Below, in pieces: positions 24,683 through 36,300 of a DNA stretch of 64,000 bases (position 1 is the first letter of the stretch; every line of letters begins with the position of its first letter). Source of the stretch: Nemopilema nomurai (taxonomy: Eukaryota; Cnidaria; Scyphozoa; Rhizostomeae; Rhizostomatidae); the NCBI GenBank assembly GCA_003864495.1, contig PEDN01001352.1:434001-498000 (forward strand), in the 5' to 3' direction. The position numbers were made by a program, and so were the translations under genes. The notes under the pieces are model-generated. The model did no database searches. It saw only the letters and a list, made by a program, of their open reading frames with translations, and was not told where the DNA came from.

Positions 24683-27600
24683 CTACAATTGAAGTTTGGC
24701 AATTGAATTTGCATAGTAGGAGCCTAGGTACAAGACATGCTCTTCTTCATCCTCGTGCACTTCACTGACACCATTCACTACGGAGCCAGATGGATCGTGG
24801 AAGCTCTCTAAGATGTCGCCATTTTCGTCGAGACGAAGCAATAGGCCATACTTTGGCACCATCTTGATTATACTCTCCTGTGATATCACCTAGAGAAGAT
24901 GAAAACAAATGTAAGGTCACGTGTTACACATCAAGTTGTAGTGTTTTACGAATGTGTTGCAGCATGTTACATTATACGCAAGATAACAGCAACAATGATT
25001 GACAGATTTTTTGGTAGGTATCAAGTGACGATTACAACGATAAGTGGTTTACTAGTGTTTCTAGATGCAGTATACTAGTTTTTTGCGGAGAAACATTTTC
25101 CCAAAACTGCGTCATTTGATAGGCTATAGATTTTGTCTTTTGGCACAACAACGGCACTTTTCCCCACCGAGTATTTTTCCCGAGAAACAAATAACTTGGC
25201 TTCAATTGCAAGTCTAAGTGGTTAACTGGAGTATCTGGATTTGGTAAACCAGTTTCAGGCAGGAAAATTGTTTGGTCAAACCCAATTTGAATGTCAAGAA
25301 ACTGAGTATGCGCGGGGAGACGCGGGACAGGTGAGACAGTCCGTGAAGGAGTTGAAAGCAACTGTTCCTGCGATGGCAAAGTCTGATGTCCACCTAGCTG
25401 TGAACAGCCGGAATAGCTAAATTCAGTGATAATACCGGTGAGCATTTTGAAGACCTCACGTTCAACCCAACAAACAAAATACAAACTAAATCAAGAAGAT
25501 CATTGCGCTTCTAGGTACCATTATATATCTTATCATTATATGCACACAATCCTTTGCAGTTATCAGCAGGGCTAGAAAAATTTTATAATGCCTCAGACCA
25601 TGGACAATTGCTGCCAAAATGCTTCCAGGTATTACAGAGTTACGTTATATGTTGCACAAACGTCTGTAGAGTCCAGAGTAAAAATTATAGCAATTGTGTA
25701 GAGTTATGGTACTACAAAAAGCGACAATAGAAAGGGCAAGTTACAAACTCATCCTTACTCTTAATTTTTTACTTCAAAGAAACCACACATCATTTTATAT
25801 TTTAAAAAATCAAACGCAAAGATTTTAGGGAAAAGTCTGTCTCAATGAAATTTTTTTAAGTGCCTCCTTTGTAATGCCAGATTTGAAATCATGCCCCTGA
25901 CTGGCAATCGTGCGGTCACGCACTTTTTCCAGCCCTGGTCATCAGATCACACTCTCTGCATGGAACAGAAACCATCGCGACAAGTAATAAACGATGTTAG
26001 TCAACAGGCATGTTGCACTGTTCAAGTCGACTCTAGTGATACTGGCAAAGGCCTGGTGCTTCTCAGGGGAAATTGCATTGCAAGGCAAGAGGATGAGTAG
26101 CAAGGTTTAGCTTTAATGTTAAACTTTCTTGAAATGAAATTGGTAGCAAGAAAGAAACTGCACAAGTACAGGATAATTTACTTCAAAGAAACCACACATC
26201 ATTTTATATTTTAAAAAATCAAACGCAAAGATTTTAGGGAAAAGTCTGTCTCAATGAAATTTTTTTTAAGTGCCTCCTTTGTAATGCCAAATTTGAAATC
26301 ATGCCCCTAGTGATACTGGCAGGAGACCAGAGACCAGGATAGCAGCACTTTCAATGACGAAGTTTTTCTTGGAGAGGTCATTTGAAAAAGAAAGGAAAAA
26401 AAGACGAAGTCGAAAAAAGAAAGGGATTGAAGGAAAATATTCCCTTACCTTTGTAATGATCTTCTTAATTGTTGGGTACGGGCCTAGAAAATCTAACAAG
26501 GAAAATGGCCACTTTCTGATGCCAGCTATGCCGAGCCAGTAGCCCCCATCCTTCCGTCTTCTAATGTTGTCTGGCAATCCTGGAAGGTTCTCGATAAACA
26601 GGTCATATACTCCGGTTTTTGGTCCCTTTATATGGTACCTGACGGGAAAAAGCAACCAATTGATTATCAAAGCTTTGATATACTGATTGTAGGAGTACAA
26701 AGTAAAACAATAGGTATCTACAAAACTTGGATTGAAGTCACGACAAATAAAACATGACATCAATGACATGTCTCCAGACATGACCCAAGAATGGGTGTGA
26801 TATCTAATTTGAATATATGTTTAACATAATTTGCCGTGTCTCGTTGACAAGGGCTATGAAATCGAAATCGAATAGATCACTACCCTTATAATATCGTGTT
26901 AATTATTGCTCTTTTAGATCATTCATTATTCAATACATGTTTCTGGTAAGCTGTCAGAACTAAGGCTTAGATTAAATTGCGCTGACATACTGGATATTTT
27001 TGTGCTACTACAAACAGACAACCGTTGGGTATAATTGGTTGAACCTTAGCTATGCGATGACCCAAACGTTATTGGGATATTTTCCATGCTTGCAAAACCT
27101 GATTGGGACAACGTATTACCGTATGATTCTTGCAGCACTGGTCTCGCAAATAAGGACGAAATCTTCATCCGGTGAAAGTTCCACGCCATTTGCAAAATAT
27201 AGGCCACTCATCAGTGTGCTCTTCTCGCCAGTTTTCAAGTCGTATGACATCAGTCTGCCTTGACCTGTACCCTCAATGACGGCGTATCTGTTGTCTCTGC
27301 GATTCCATTTCCATGATGAATCAGTGAAGTATACTACGTTGTCTGACGTCACAACTAAATCATTGGGAAACCCGAATGGATGTCCATCCATGCCTTCCTT
27401 AGCAGAAATCAGAGTCTTGATTTCCCCACGTTCTGGATCAACTTGCAACAGTCCATAATAAGCATCACAGACGATCAAGTATCTTTCGTCTCTGTCGAAT
27501 CTCAGGCCAAGTGGACGACCACAGTCTGGTTCTGACTTGTAGCTTCCTGTAAACAAAAAACTTAATCACAAATCACAAAATCACACATCGTAATCGGAGT

Positions 27601-30600
27601 AATCGAAAAATCAGCCAGATAGTGTTGCATCCCCTTGCATATAAACTATGGGTATTAATAACTTCATGATATGAATATACACAAAATAAAACAACTTATA
27701 AGAATAGACCACAATTACTTGACTGGAATGTTGATTTTAAAACGTGGTTGATTATTTCCACAAAACTGCTAAACTTCTTTGAATTGACTATAAACTCCTC
27801 ATGGGGTAGATTCTTGAAAAAGCTGCAGAAATTTCGCTCAATAAAACGCAAGATCATTCTGTGGATCAGAGTTTTGAATCCAAAATCTTCTGGGATACAT
27901 GTAATTTTACAAATATTAGCATTTTAGGATAAACTTACCACATGTTGGTAAGTTGTGACCAGTCCTTACTATTTCACGCAGCCTACCACTTTTGGTATAC
28001 TTTACAATTCTTCCATCTGCTAATCCAGTGTAAATATTGCCTTCAATAAAAAGTTATCTTGGATGAAGCAGATAACTGAGCATAGCACAAAACCATTGAA
28101 TAACAACATAGCATAGCAAGTGAACATTGCATAAACACTTCTGAAATTAAATGTTACACTTTCATAAATGATGTATACCTCTATAACTCTAATAATAACT
28201 CTAAAAAAACATCCTTCAAAAGGAAGATGTATCATACTTTATGCAGTTGTCCTGCAAGCTTGCTCTTATTGTGGAAAAGTTTAGCATAAAAGACACTGAC
28301 TGCAACTTCTCCAAATCAACCATCATATTACTTAAAACTTACAAATTTGAGATAAAGAACAAAAACAAAACATACCATTCCTGTCGGTGGTTATTGATTC
28401 TGGGCCAATGATTTTCCCTTCAAGAAGTTTCACAGCTTGCTGCAGCTTGTTATTTGGGGCTAACACTCCATCAAACGAAGGGAGCGGGTTTTGCTGTCTG
28501 TTAAATAAGGTGAAAGTTGAGAGATTACTTGCTTTCCAAGCAAGGTCTTGGCTTATAAAGGCAGAACAAATCCAAGTACTTAGACCAAAAGATAGAATAT
28601 TAAAAGTTAAATGCCAAGAGACTAAAACTTTGGAAGATTTATTGAGTTTAAGCAACAGGAAAAAGTCCAAACAGATTTCACCTTAGCCACAAGAACGAAT
28701 TACAGTCAGTGGTAAAAGCATGCAAGCAGAATTAGCTAGAAACTTTACAGTACATCTGATTGATTTAAAACATAACTACCTCTCCTTTAAATATAAAGGG
28801 AAGATCTTTACAGAGTTAAGGATGCATCATGCTAAATTGGAGTACAGGAAAGTACACTGAACAGTAAAATGCTATTTTCCAACAACTTTGCAAAAACATA
28901 AAAATAGTTTAGCCTAGCTTATGCAAGCCTAAAGTCTAAAGACAAAAAAGAGACAAAGGCTCAGTAATAACAAAGCTTTTAAAAAAATAACATTTATAAA
29001 AGTAGTAAATTGTTTATATCATAAAATGGTTAGATAAAAATAGAGGGTAAATAGGCAAATATGTGTTCATGATAATTTTTACTTACATAACTGGCTTTGG
29101 ATCAATTGGAGATGGGGCTAAAACCAAGTATATGACCAATAACAAGAATAATCCAGCTGCAATTTGTAGTAAAAGAACAGATGTGGGCCTAAAAAGAGAG
29201 CATTTGAAAAATTTAACTGCTTTATAATATCTAGACTGCAATATAAATTCCTGCTAAACCATAGGATTCTTGAGTCAATTAGGAAGCTAACATTGCTTAG
29301 GTCTAAAAGTCAAAATCAGTGAATGCAATATTATTAGCCAAACAGCCTCATATTGCTGCAACAGACTTCCGTGGTTCAAGCACCAAGCAAGACCCCAAGC
29401 TTGAAAAATGATACTCTTGGATTCTCTCTAGCTCAGCTTAGGTCAGCCTGTCTGGAGCCTACTAGAAGAAATAACAGAATGTTGCCCAGAAGCATGGGTA
29501 GAGCTCCAATGCTTCTCCTGAATATGACTGCGCTTCAGACTATCTAGGCATCCTTCTCATCATTCAGACTATCCTACTCAATTTGGAAGACAAGCTGCTA
29601 AACAAACACTTCTTTGTTGCAGATGAAGCTAAAGGGGTATGTCATACAAACATTTGCATTATATTTACCCAAAAATGATTTGGGGAAATTAAAAATGTTT
29701 TTATATTTGAGACCTGAATGAAGGGATATAAAAAAGATCTCTTCTATATGACTAGAGACATCACCAAAGAAGATTTTACTTGTATATTTTATTTGTCCAG
29801 GACAGAGAGAATGGCTCAAAAGCCAGTAAAGCAGGCATCAAGTTTTTGTTGTTGCAGATGCCATAACTGGCTATTGTTGGAACTGTGACATTGACAACGT
29901 TGGGAACACAGATAAAATCATCATCAACTTGGTGAAGCCCTCATCCAATCACAGCCTTCAACTTTATTTAGACAACTTCTATACAAGTCTGCCCCTTGTT
30001 ATTGTTCTGGAGATGCAAGAAAGTTTTACATGTGGGAATGAGGGCAACTAGTAAACATATTATAAAGCTTACTGGAGATTTGAGAATCCCCAAAAAACCA
30101 GAAGAAGAAAGATCAAAGAATTGTTGAAAAGAGAAGAGACTTGTGAATGTTGGAATACACATACCAAAAAGAGGATGGCAAGGACCGTAGATGCCTTGTC
30201 ATCAGTATCAATTTACTTTTTTAATTGTTGGTATCAATTTGCTTGCATGAAGACAGGAAATAGGGCTTTTACAAGTATTTTAGGATAGATTCTTGGCAAG
30301 GAAAGGTTTAATGTGCAGATAGAATTTCTAGAGATTTTCATGTTGCTGAGTAAATTCTTAGGTGAAAATGCTTTACATTCATCACTGGTGGCTTGTCAAG
30401 TTGATAGATATTCTTATGAAAAGTAGTCAGGTAGCAAAACACCATACGATATTGCAAAGACACTTGCTTTTATGAAGATTAATCAATTAAAGCCTCATAT
30501 AGGTACAATATATTATCGGTACAATAGGTACAATAGGTACACACATCATATATTATCTCAACAGATTTGATAATAATACTTTGGTCAAGTCACATAACTT

Positions 30601-30994
30601 ATAAATTGAAAATCAAGCAACTCTTCTTTCACAGTCTTAAAATATCAAACACATAACGTAACAGGAGCTGAGTGGAAAGAAGGCTTTGTCATTGAGAAAT
30701 GCTTTCGAGAATAATATATATATCAAAGGCATTCAGTCACAAAAAATTCAAAATGAAATAAGTATTCTTGCAATCATACAAAATCGCTTAGAATCAAGGC
30801 AGGTACAAAGGCCATTGCAACCACTCAAACGAAACGTCAGCTTTAAAATTGCTCTCGAGAGTTTCTCTAAATCTCTGCTATACAATTTGTTTCAGTGTTG
30901 CTTACTTTGTTTCCTTCGTTTTCACGTCATCATCTTCTTGATTTTCTAGATCGTTTGATACGGAACCGCCTTTTCTCTTTCTGGCACCTTCCAT
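24683..30994 (-). CDS. APMAP-like membrane protein, paralogue B (strictosidine synthase-like beta-propeller)
   Basis: Same family as the gene at 15720-21699. Exons in transcript order: 30994-30906, 29188-29087, 28497-28376, 28040-27939, 27546-27120, 26638-26449, 24889-24683 (stop TAG 24685-24683). All junctions are GT-AG and in phase, giving 412 residues, close to human APMAP (about 416). A charged cytosolic N-terminus (MEGARKRKGG...) is followed by one membrane segment at about residues 34-54 (LLLQIAAGLFLLLVIYLVLA), so a type II topology is expected. Propeller motifs: NIYTGLADGRIVKY, DCGRPLGLRFDRD, VYFTDSSWKWNRRDNRYAV, ANGVELSPDEDFVL, NLPGLPDNIRRRKDGGYW, LESFHDPSG, VLYLGSY. Exons of 122, 102, 427 and 190 bases are the same length as in paralogue A. 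The 54-base second exon of A is missing; exon 1 joins the membrane exon directly in phase. ETS-type sites lie just upstream. Confidence 0.93.
25032..25484 (-). other. Unrecognised 150-codon open frame inside the last intron of APMAP-B
   Basis: An open frame on the same strand as APMAP-B, lying between its exons at 26449 and 24889. It is long for AT-rich intronic DNA and contains a partly repeated segment (TPVNHLDLQL and TLVNHLSL). No domain, signal peptide or homology is recognised. It may be chance, an eroded repeat or an alternative exon. Confidence 0.15.
25768..25898. repeat. Direct repeat, copy 1 (about 131 bases)
   Basis: Nearly identical to 26177-26308 (one extra T and one A/G difference seen), in the last intron of APMAP-B. 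Copies start 409 bases apart. No transposon ends are visible. Confidence 0.85.
26177..26308. repeat. Direct repeat, copy 2 (about 132 bases)
   Basis: Second copy of the 25768-25898 repeat. It is followed by TAGTGATACTGGCA, which also occurs at 26034-26047 downstream of copy 1. This suggests a 409-base tandem duplication in which copy 2 lost an internal stretch of about 135 bases. Confidence 0.85.
29755..30235 (+). pseudogene. piggyBac-like transposase fragment, degenerate
   Basis: The plus strand carries recognisable piggyBac (DDE_Tnp_1_7) transposase pieces. MAQKPVK lies near 29812-29832. VADAITGYCWNCDIDN follows from about 29853 and YLDNFYTSLPLVIVLEM from about 29968; this part is uninterrupted down to a TAG in the next few codons. 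After a frame change come MRATSKHIIKLTGDLRIPKK (about 30030-30090) and, in another frame, EDGKDRRCLVISIN (about 30170-30212). In intact relatives these occur in the same order: KP.KRGIK, ADA.TGY, DNFYTS.PL, CGT.R. Frameshifts and stops show it is dead, and no terminal repeats were identified. It sits in the first intron of APMAP-B in antisense orientation. Confidence 0.82.
30502..30541. repeat. Short tandem repeat of GGTACAATA
   Basis: About four copies of a 9-base unit, with one interruption, in the first intron of APMAP-B. No further meaning is seen. Confidence 0.6.
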
Positions 30995-31099
30995 TATCTT
31001 GTGAACTTGGTATAGCCTCCGTGTACCATAACAAATTTAGGCCCACTTTCGCTCTGCCATCTTTGCTTGAGGCATTGACTGTGACAGGAAGTAAACCTG

Positions 31100-31109
31100 A
31101 CTTCCGGTT
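31100..31109 (-). promoter_or_regulatory. ETS-type site upstream of APMAP-B
   Basis: AACCGGAAGT on the minus strand, 106 bases upstream of the APMAP-B ATG, with a second GGAAGT core nearby at about 31087-31092. CCGGAAGT is the known ETS/GABP core typical of TATA-less promoters. Function is inferred from position only. Confidence 0.4.
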
Positions 31110-32004
31110 GTGGGCACGAGAAAATCTTTGGGACAAAAGCTGATGGACTCGGAGTCCTTTTCTACAAACAATTCAGGAAGATATTGCCGCCATTTGTTTA
31201 CAAATATCACACTTTGTTTTCAATTTGCATTTTTCTTTACCATTTGTTTTCAAACTTTATTGAGGCATGAAAATAAAATGATAGGTGGCTTTGATTTTCT
31301 CTAATTTTTAAGCTGTTAGGGATCTTTAAAGAAAAACCAAATAAAAGAACAAGTAAAGGCAAATGTGAACAAATACCAGGAAAAGATTGGCTCGCAACAC
31401 TTTTTAGGTTGTTGTTCGAAATTTGTCTCCACTCCTTTCCCAAAGATAAACAATTTTGGACTATTGGAGCCTTTGCTAAAATATACTGACATATTTTTCT
31501 CTATTGAGTTACAAAGGAAGATAGTTAAGGTTATTAATAACTTTGTTACTACATATTGAAAGCCATTATTATTGATTTCTGTTTTCTTTATTAGATGTTA
31601 TTTCTTTATTCCAACTGTTATTATTCAAATAAAACTAATATCAAATTATCGTAATTTCGTGTTAAATTGGACACTTGGCTCTAATAGCTCCTTAATGAGT
31701 TTCTTCCATTTGCCCATCAGCTGATCTTAACAGCTTATGTTGTTCCTTGTAATGTAATCTTTATTTTTTTAATGATTGTATCTTAAGAGCTAAAATGACG
31801 TACCTTGTAATTTATTGATTTGTTGCTGAGGAAGTTATAATTTGACTTGATTACTGTTATTTATGAAAATTGGAGAATTCTCACTTTATCGGTGATGATA
31901 CGAAAAAAGGTAGACAGTGGCATGTTAAAATATTCTTTCAAACCGATACACAGTCGCCCCTCCCCCTCGGTTTCCCACCTTCGTCGTCTTTTCACAAAGA
32001 AAGA

Positions 32005-32013
32005 ACCGGAAGT
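32005..32013 (+). promoter_or_regulatory. ETS-type site in the likely SCYL1 promoter
   Basis: ACCGGAAGT lies about 80 bases before the candidate 5' UTR donor at 32095. It suggests a housekeeping-type promoter here, but the transcription start is not known. Confidence 0.38.
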
Positions 32014-33316
32014 CGTGCACCCGCGCCAGTACGTGGAACTAGCATGTTGGCAACTTCGCAATGTTGTTGCTGTTGCACGGGAAGATGTAATGTTGTAAGG
32101 AAGGAAAGTCAGAAGTTTTGGTGGCACAAAACTCCTTTGACTTATATTTGACGAGTGAACGTTTCAGAATTTATGCAGGCTGGAGAGTAAGGTCAATGGA
32201 CAGAGAAACAAGAAAACAGAAAGAAAAGAGCTAATAATATTACTGAACTAAAATTTGAACTGAATCTGAAAGAATTGCAGTTCCCAAAGCCAGTGTCAGC
32301 ACATAGGATTCGAAGAAACACAAAACAGCGTGTTTCCTAAAGCAAATAAACCATAGCAACCACTTATTGCTTTTGTCGAAACAACAATGCGCCTAAATTC
32401 TTCTGCCCGTCGTGATTAAGAAAACGACATTAAGAAATGCAGGCTAACGAACAACATTTCCACTTTGTGCTTTGTTGTCGATCTTAGTTTCGTCATTTTA
32501 CTGCGATCGTGGTCCTTACCATCCTTCGCGTCTCATACCAATTTCAGCAACATTGACAACCCGTCGTTGCGGTGTAGCTTCGCAGTTGTGAAGGCGCATT
32601 TGAAACATCATCATCCAAAATGGGGGAAGAGAAAATGCCAGCTCAACATTCTTCTTCTTGATCTTAGAATCGTATTATGACAAGGTTTGTGTTGTAAAAG
32701 TCTGTAACAGATCGGTGTTTGTGAGTTATAAAAGTCTGGTGTTTTTTACACATTAGCATCACGCGCATGGAGATAAGGTGGGGTTATGTGTAGCGACACT
32801 TTTGGTCCTAAATACATTTTTTTAGATGTCGTATTATGATCTACTAGGATCTTTGATAATTATTCGCTACTGTCTTGTGCCGCCGCCAAATCACATTAAA
32901 ATCAGTCAGATTATATTTTATGGGAAACAAGATTTTGAAAACTCAAGGGCCCCTGTCGACATGTCACAGGCAGAATTAATTCTATGAAATATTTAAAATC
33001 CTTGGTTTAAGACTTTTTAATCGCTGGCCTCACAAATAGCCTATAGTCTAGCTTCTTTTAGAAGTAACATTAGAATTTTATTTATTAGAATGTTTCCCAT
33101 TTTTATATTCAAATGTTGGCAAGTTTAACAGAATATATCAAGTACTACAACTTTCACTATAGCCCCTCCCCCACCAAAATTCATTTTAATTTTCAAATAG
33201 TTCTAATGGCTTGAAATCTTCTATATTTTTAGTTGAAAAATGCCTAAATGAAGCTCTCATTCTTGTTTTTGCAGCTCTGCATCATTGATTTTCAAACACA
33301 GATGTAAATATTAGAA

Positions 33317-36300
33317 ATGCAGGGTTTGTGGAACCTTATTGGGAAAGGCCAAGGGCCTGGTAGAGACTTCTGCTTTGAAATAGGAGAACCTGTTCCAGGG
33401 TTTGATAGCAAATCTGTATGGACTTTACATTCAGGAAAAAACAAAGTAATTTTTTTATTTATTGCTTTGCTGCTTTAAAACTGGTTTTATCTATGCATTT
33501 GTTGTAATGCTGATAGTTGTTATGTGTCTATTGTAAACCATCAAAGTGTATAAACTGGTTGCCTTTGTATTGAGTGAAATCTTAGACCTTTTTATTAGCC
33601 AGGGTGCACTTCATGTAGGTAAGCTTGAAGCTCTTTGGCATACACTCAGGTTTTTTTGGTGTTCAGCATGTTACTTGTTGTATAAAACTGTAAATTTTGT
33701 TGCTAGGTTTTTGTCACAGAAGTAGTTCAGTGGGGGCCATGGCTTGGTAGCTCTGAGCTTGGTTGAAAGCAAGAAGCCATATGCCTAGTCAAAATGAGAA
33801 AGAATAAAATAAAGACTTTTTAACAACCGTTTTCTATATAAATCATTATCTACATTTTTTTTATCTGGCATACACTATTTACAGTTTTAGTGACTGCTTG
33901 AATTTTTATTTTGACCAGACACATGCCCCTGTGGAGATTGAGATTGAGTGCAGTTGAGATTGAATGTAATCTGGTTTATCAGTCAATTTTAGTCACTTAG
34001 AGTGAGCAAAAGGGAAGGAAACTCCTCAAACCCCAAGTACTTGCTGCTAGAATTATCACAGTAGGTGGAGAATAGGCATGGATTTTTAGTGCCAGCTTTC
34101 AATTAAAAACACAGGGAGTATCGAAAGGCGGATTTTGTGGGAAATTGTCAGAAAGGACTACACCTGACATATCCTGTTATCTTGATGTCATTTGAATGTG
34201 AGAAGATCAGAAGTTTTGTCAAACAAAATTAATGTTTAGGTGCAAAAAGTGATGAATTGCAATTTTTACGAAGGATCATAGAGAGTGCGGAAAAATAACT
34301 GACCCAAGCGGGACTCAAACTAACAACCCTTGACTTTGTTTGTCAAGTGCTCCACCAACTGAGCTATGGGGTCATGCTGCAATTTTTACCCCAAATATAA
34401 GAGTACTTCTTTTCTAAAACATTGCTTGAGTGGCACATTTAAAATATTGAAGCCTAAAATATGAGGCTACCACAAAAATATTATATGGACTTGTAAAAAA
34501 TTGGCATTTGACATACATAACATTTTAGCACATTTTTATTACCTTTACTTTCAGACAAACAGCACTCCTGTAACAATCTTTAGCTGTGATGCCAAAGTTG
34601 CACCACCAGATGAGGTATTTGCATTGACACTATTTGTTCATTGTATTTTGATACTGCAAAGATTAAATGTTTAGATTAGATAGTCTAACCCTTTTTATTA
34701 GAATCAGTATTTTGCTGAAAGCAAAAGTTTTCCTTGTTTCGTCAGTTTTTCAAGTTTTGTATCAGGTTTTGACATTTCATGCTAGAAACTTTGATTGTGT
34801 TTTTTTGTTTAAGTTGCTGTTTGCTAAAAGTCTTTTGTTTTTCCAGCATATCAATTCACTATATAGCTTTTTAAAACCAACCAATTTTTTTCTCTTAGTT
34901 TCAAGTTGCCAAAGGTGCATCCAAGAGGCTCCGGTCAATCAGACATCCAAATATTCTAAGATTTATTGATTCCTTTGAGGTATGTGTAGTTTGAGTAGAG
35001 TCCTTGATACATAAATGTTCTAGATTTAAAATGATAATTGAGATTATAAGTTCTTGCAACTAGGAAATGTTTTGTTCCTTTATATTCTGTGAAGTTTTAT
35101 TTGTTTCACAAAACCAGTGTTGTGCAGAAGAATATCTCTAATATTTAGAGTTACCTCTTTTTGCTTACTGCTTTGATATATATAGAAATTGTGATATTGA
35201 ATAGCCTAAATTTATGATTCAATTTTTTGGGATTTTTTAAAAATTCTTCAGGCATTGAAAGGCTTTATTAACACAACATTACCTGTAGGATATATGCATG
35301 TTAAGAATTCTGATTGTTTTTAGAAAAGTTACTTCTAAAGTCTACAAAAATTCTTAATTTTCAAATACTTAACCCCACATTTTTTTGTAGAGTGAAGCCC
35401 TGATTTATATGGTTACTGAAACAGTCATACCTTTAGCAAACTTCCTTGAAACTGAGGAGGGAAAAAGCCAATGTATTTTGGCATGGGGAATACACCAAAT
35501 AGCAGTATGTACACAACATTAATCTTCTTGTGTTTACAGAGACATAGAAATAAAATGTATTTGTACTTTATGTAGCTGTTAGTCTTGTATTCAATGGTGT
35601 TTCTTTTTTGTGTTAAGATGGCATGTTATGTGGAGTCCTGCTTTGATGGTGAATGCTTTTTTTTGTAATGTGTATTACAACATTTGTATTTTCCTGTCAA
35701 TTTTCATACTTGTTATAAATGTGGGATGGTCATGCTAGTTATTTTTCAGAAAAGCATTGAGCCACAGCTTTTGCATACTTTTTCATCTAACACTTCTTAG
35801 AGTATGTAAATTTTAAATGACCAAAACAAATAGCTAGTTGCAGATCTATAATCACATGGAAGTTTTGGGAAATGGTGCATGATTTGCTGTAAATGTTTAA
35901 TCAGCATCCACATCTTTTTTGTAAGAGTGCAAATGAAAAGCTCAATCATTTAGCCTAAGTAAAATATGACTTTGCATTTATATGTAAATAATCTTCAAGG
36001 CTCCTAGATAAAAACATCTGATGGCAAAACATATTATAATAACAATTTTTGTGTTATTGGGCAAGCATCTTTTCATATATTTCAGTAGAGAATGCTATTA
36101 GCTTTCGTTTAAGCCTAGAAAGGTAATTACAGTTTGCAAGTTCTGATTAATTGTTTTCATATTTTCTCTTTAAAACGTTTTTTTCACTCGTAGTCTTAAT
36201 TAAAATGAGGTCTATGCACTTGGTCTTGTTCTTTGTATTCTATTGTTCTTCTTCAAAAAATTTATACTCTAAATTTGAGACTTTCTTTTCTCCTAAATTT

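Larger units (their letters stand above)
30995..33316. other. Divergent promoter region between APMAP-B and the SCYL1-like gene
   Basis: About 2.3 kb between divergent start codons. A splice acceptor (TTGTTTTTGCAG, ending at 33274) precedes the SCYL1 start exon, so an upstream 5' UTR exon is expected. A GT donor (GTAAGG) at 32095, after a GC-richer stretch, is a candidate partner. Overlapping open frames on both strands at 31847-32151 are not recognised as coding. No TATA box was found; ETS-type sites are listed separately. Confidence 0.45.

Noticed and set aside
31847..32151. Three overlapping open frames of 83-93 codons on both strands
   Set aside because: They lie in the GC-richer presumed SCYL1 promoter/5' UTR. 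No homology or splice support was seen.
34299..34374. Functional tRNA gene on the minus strand
   Set aside because: The anticodon loop AAACAAA lacks T at position 33, the T stem is mismatched, and flanking 12-base duplications show a retroposed insert.
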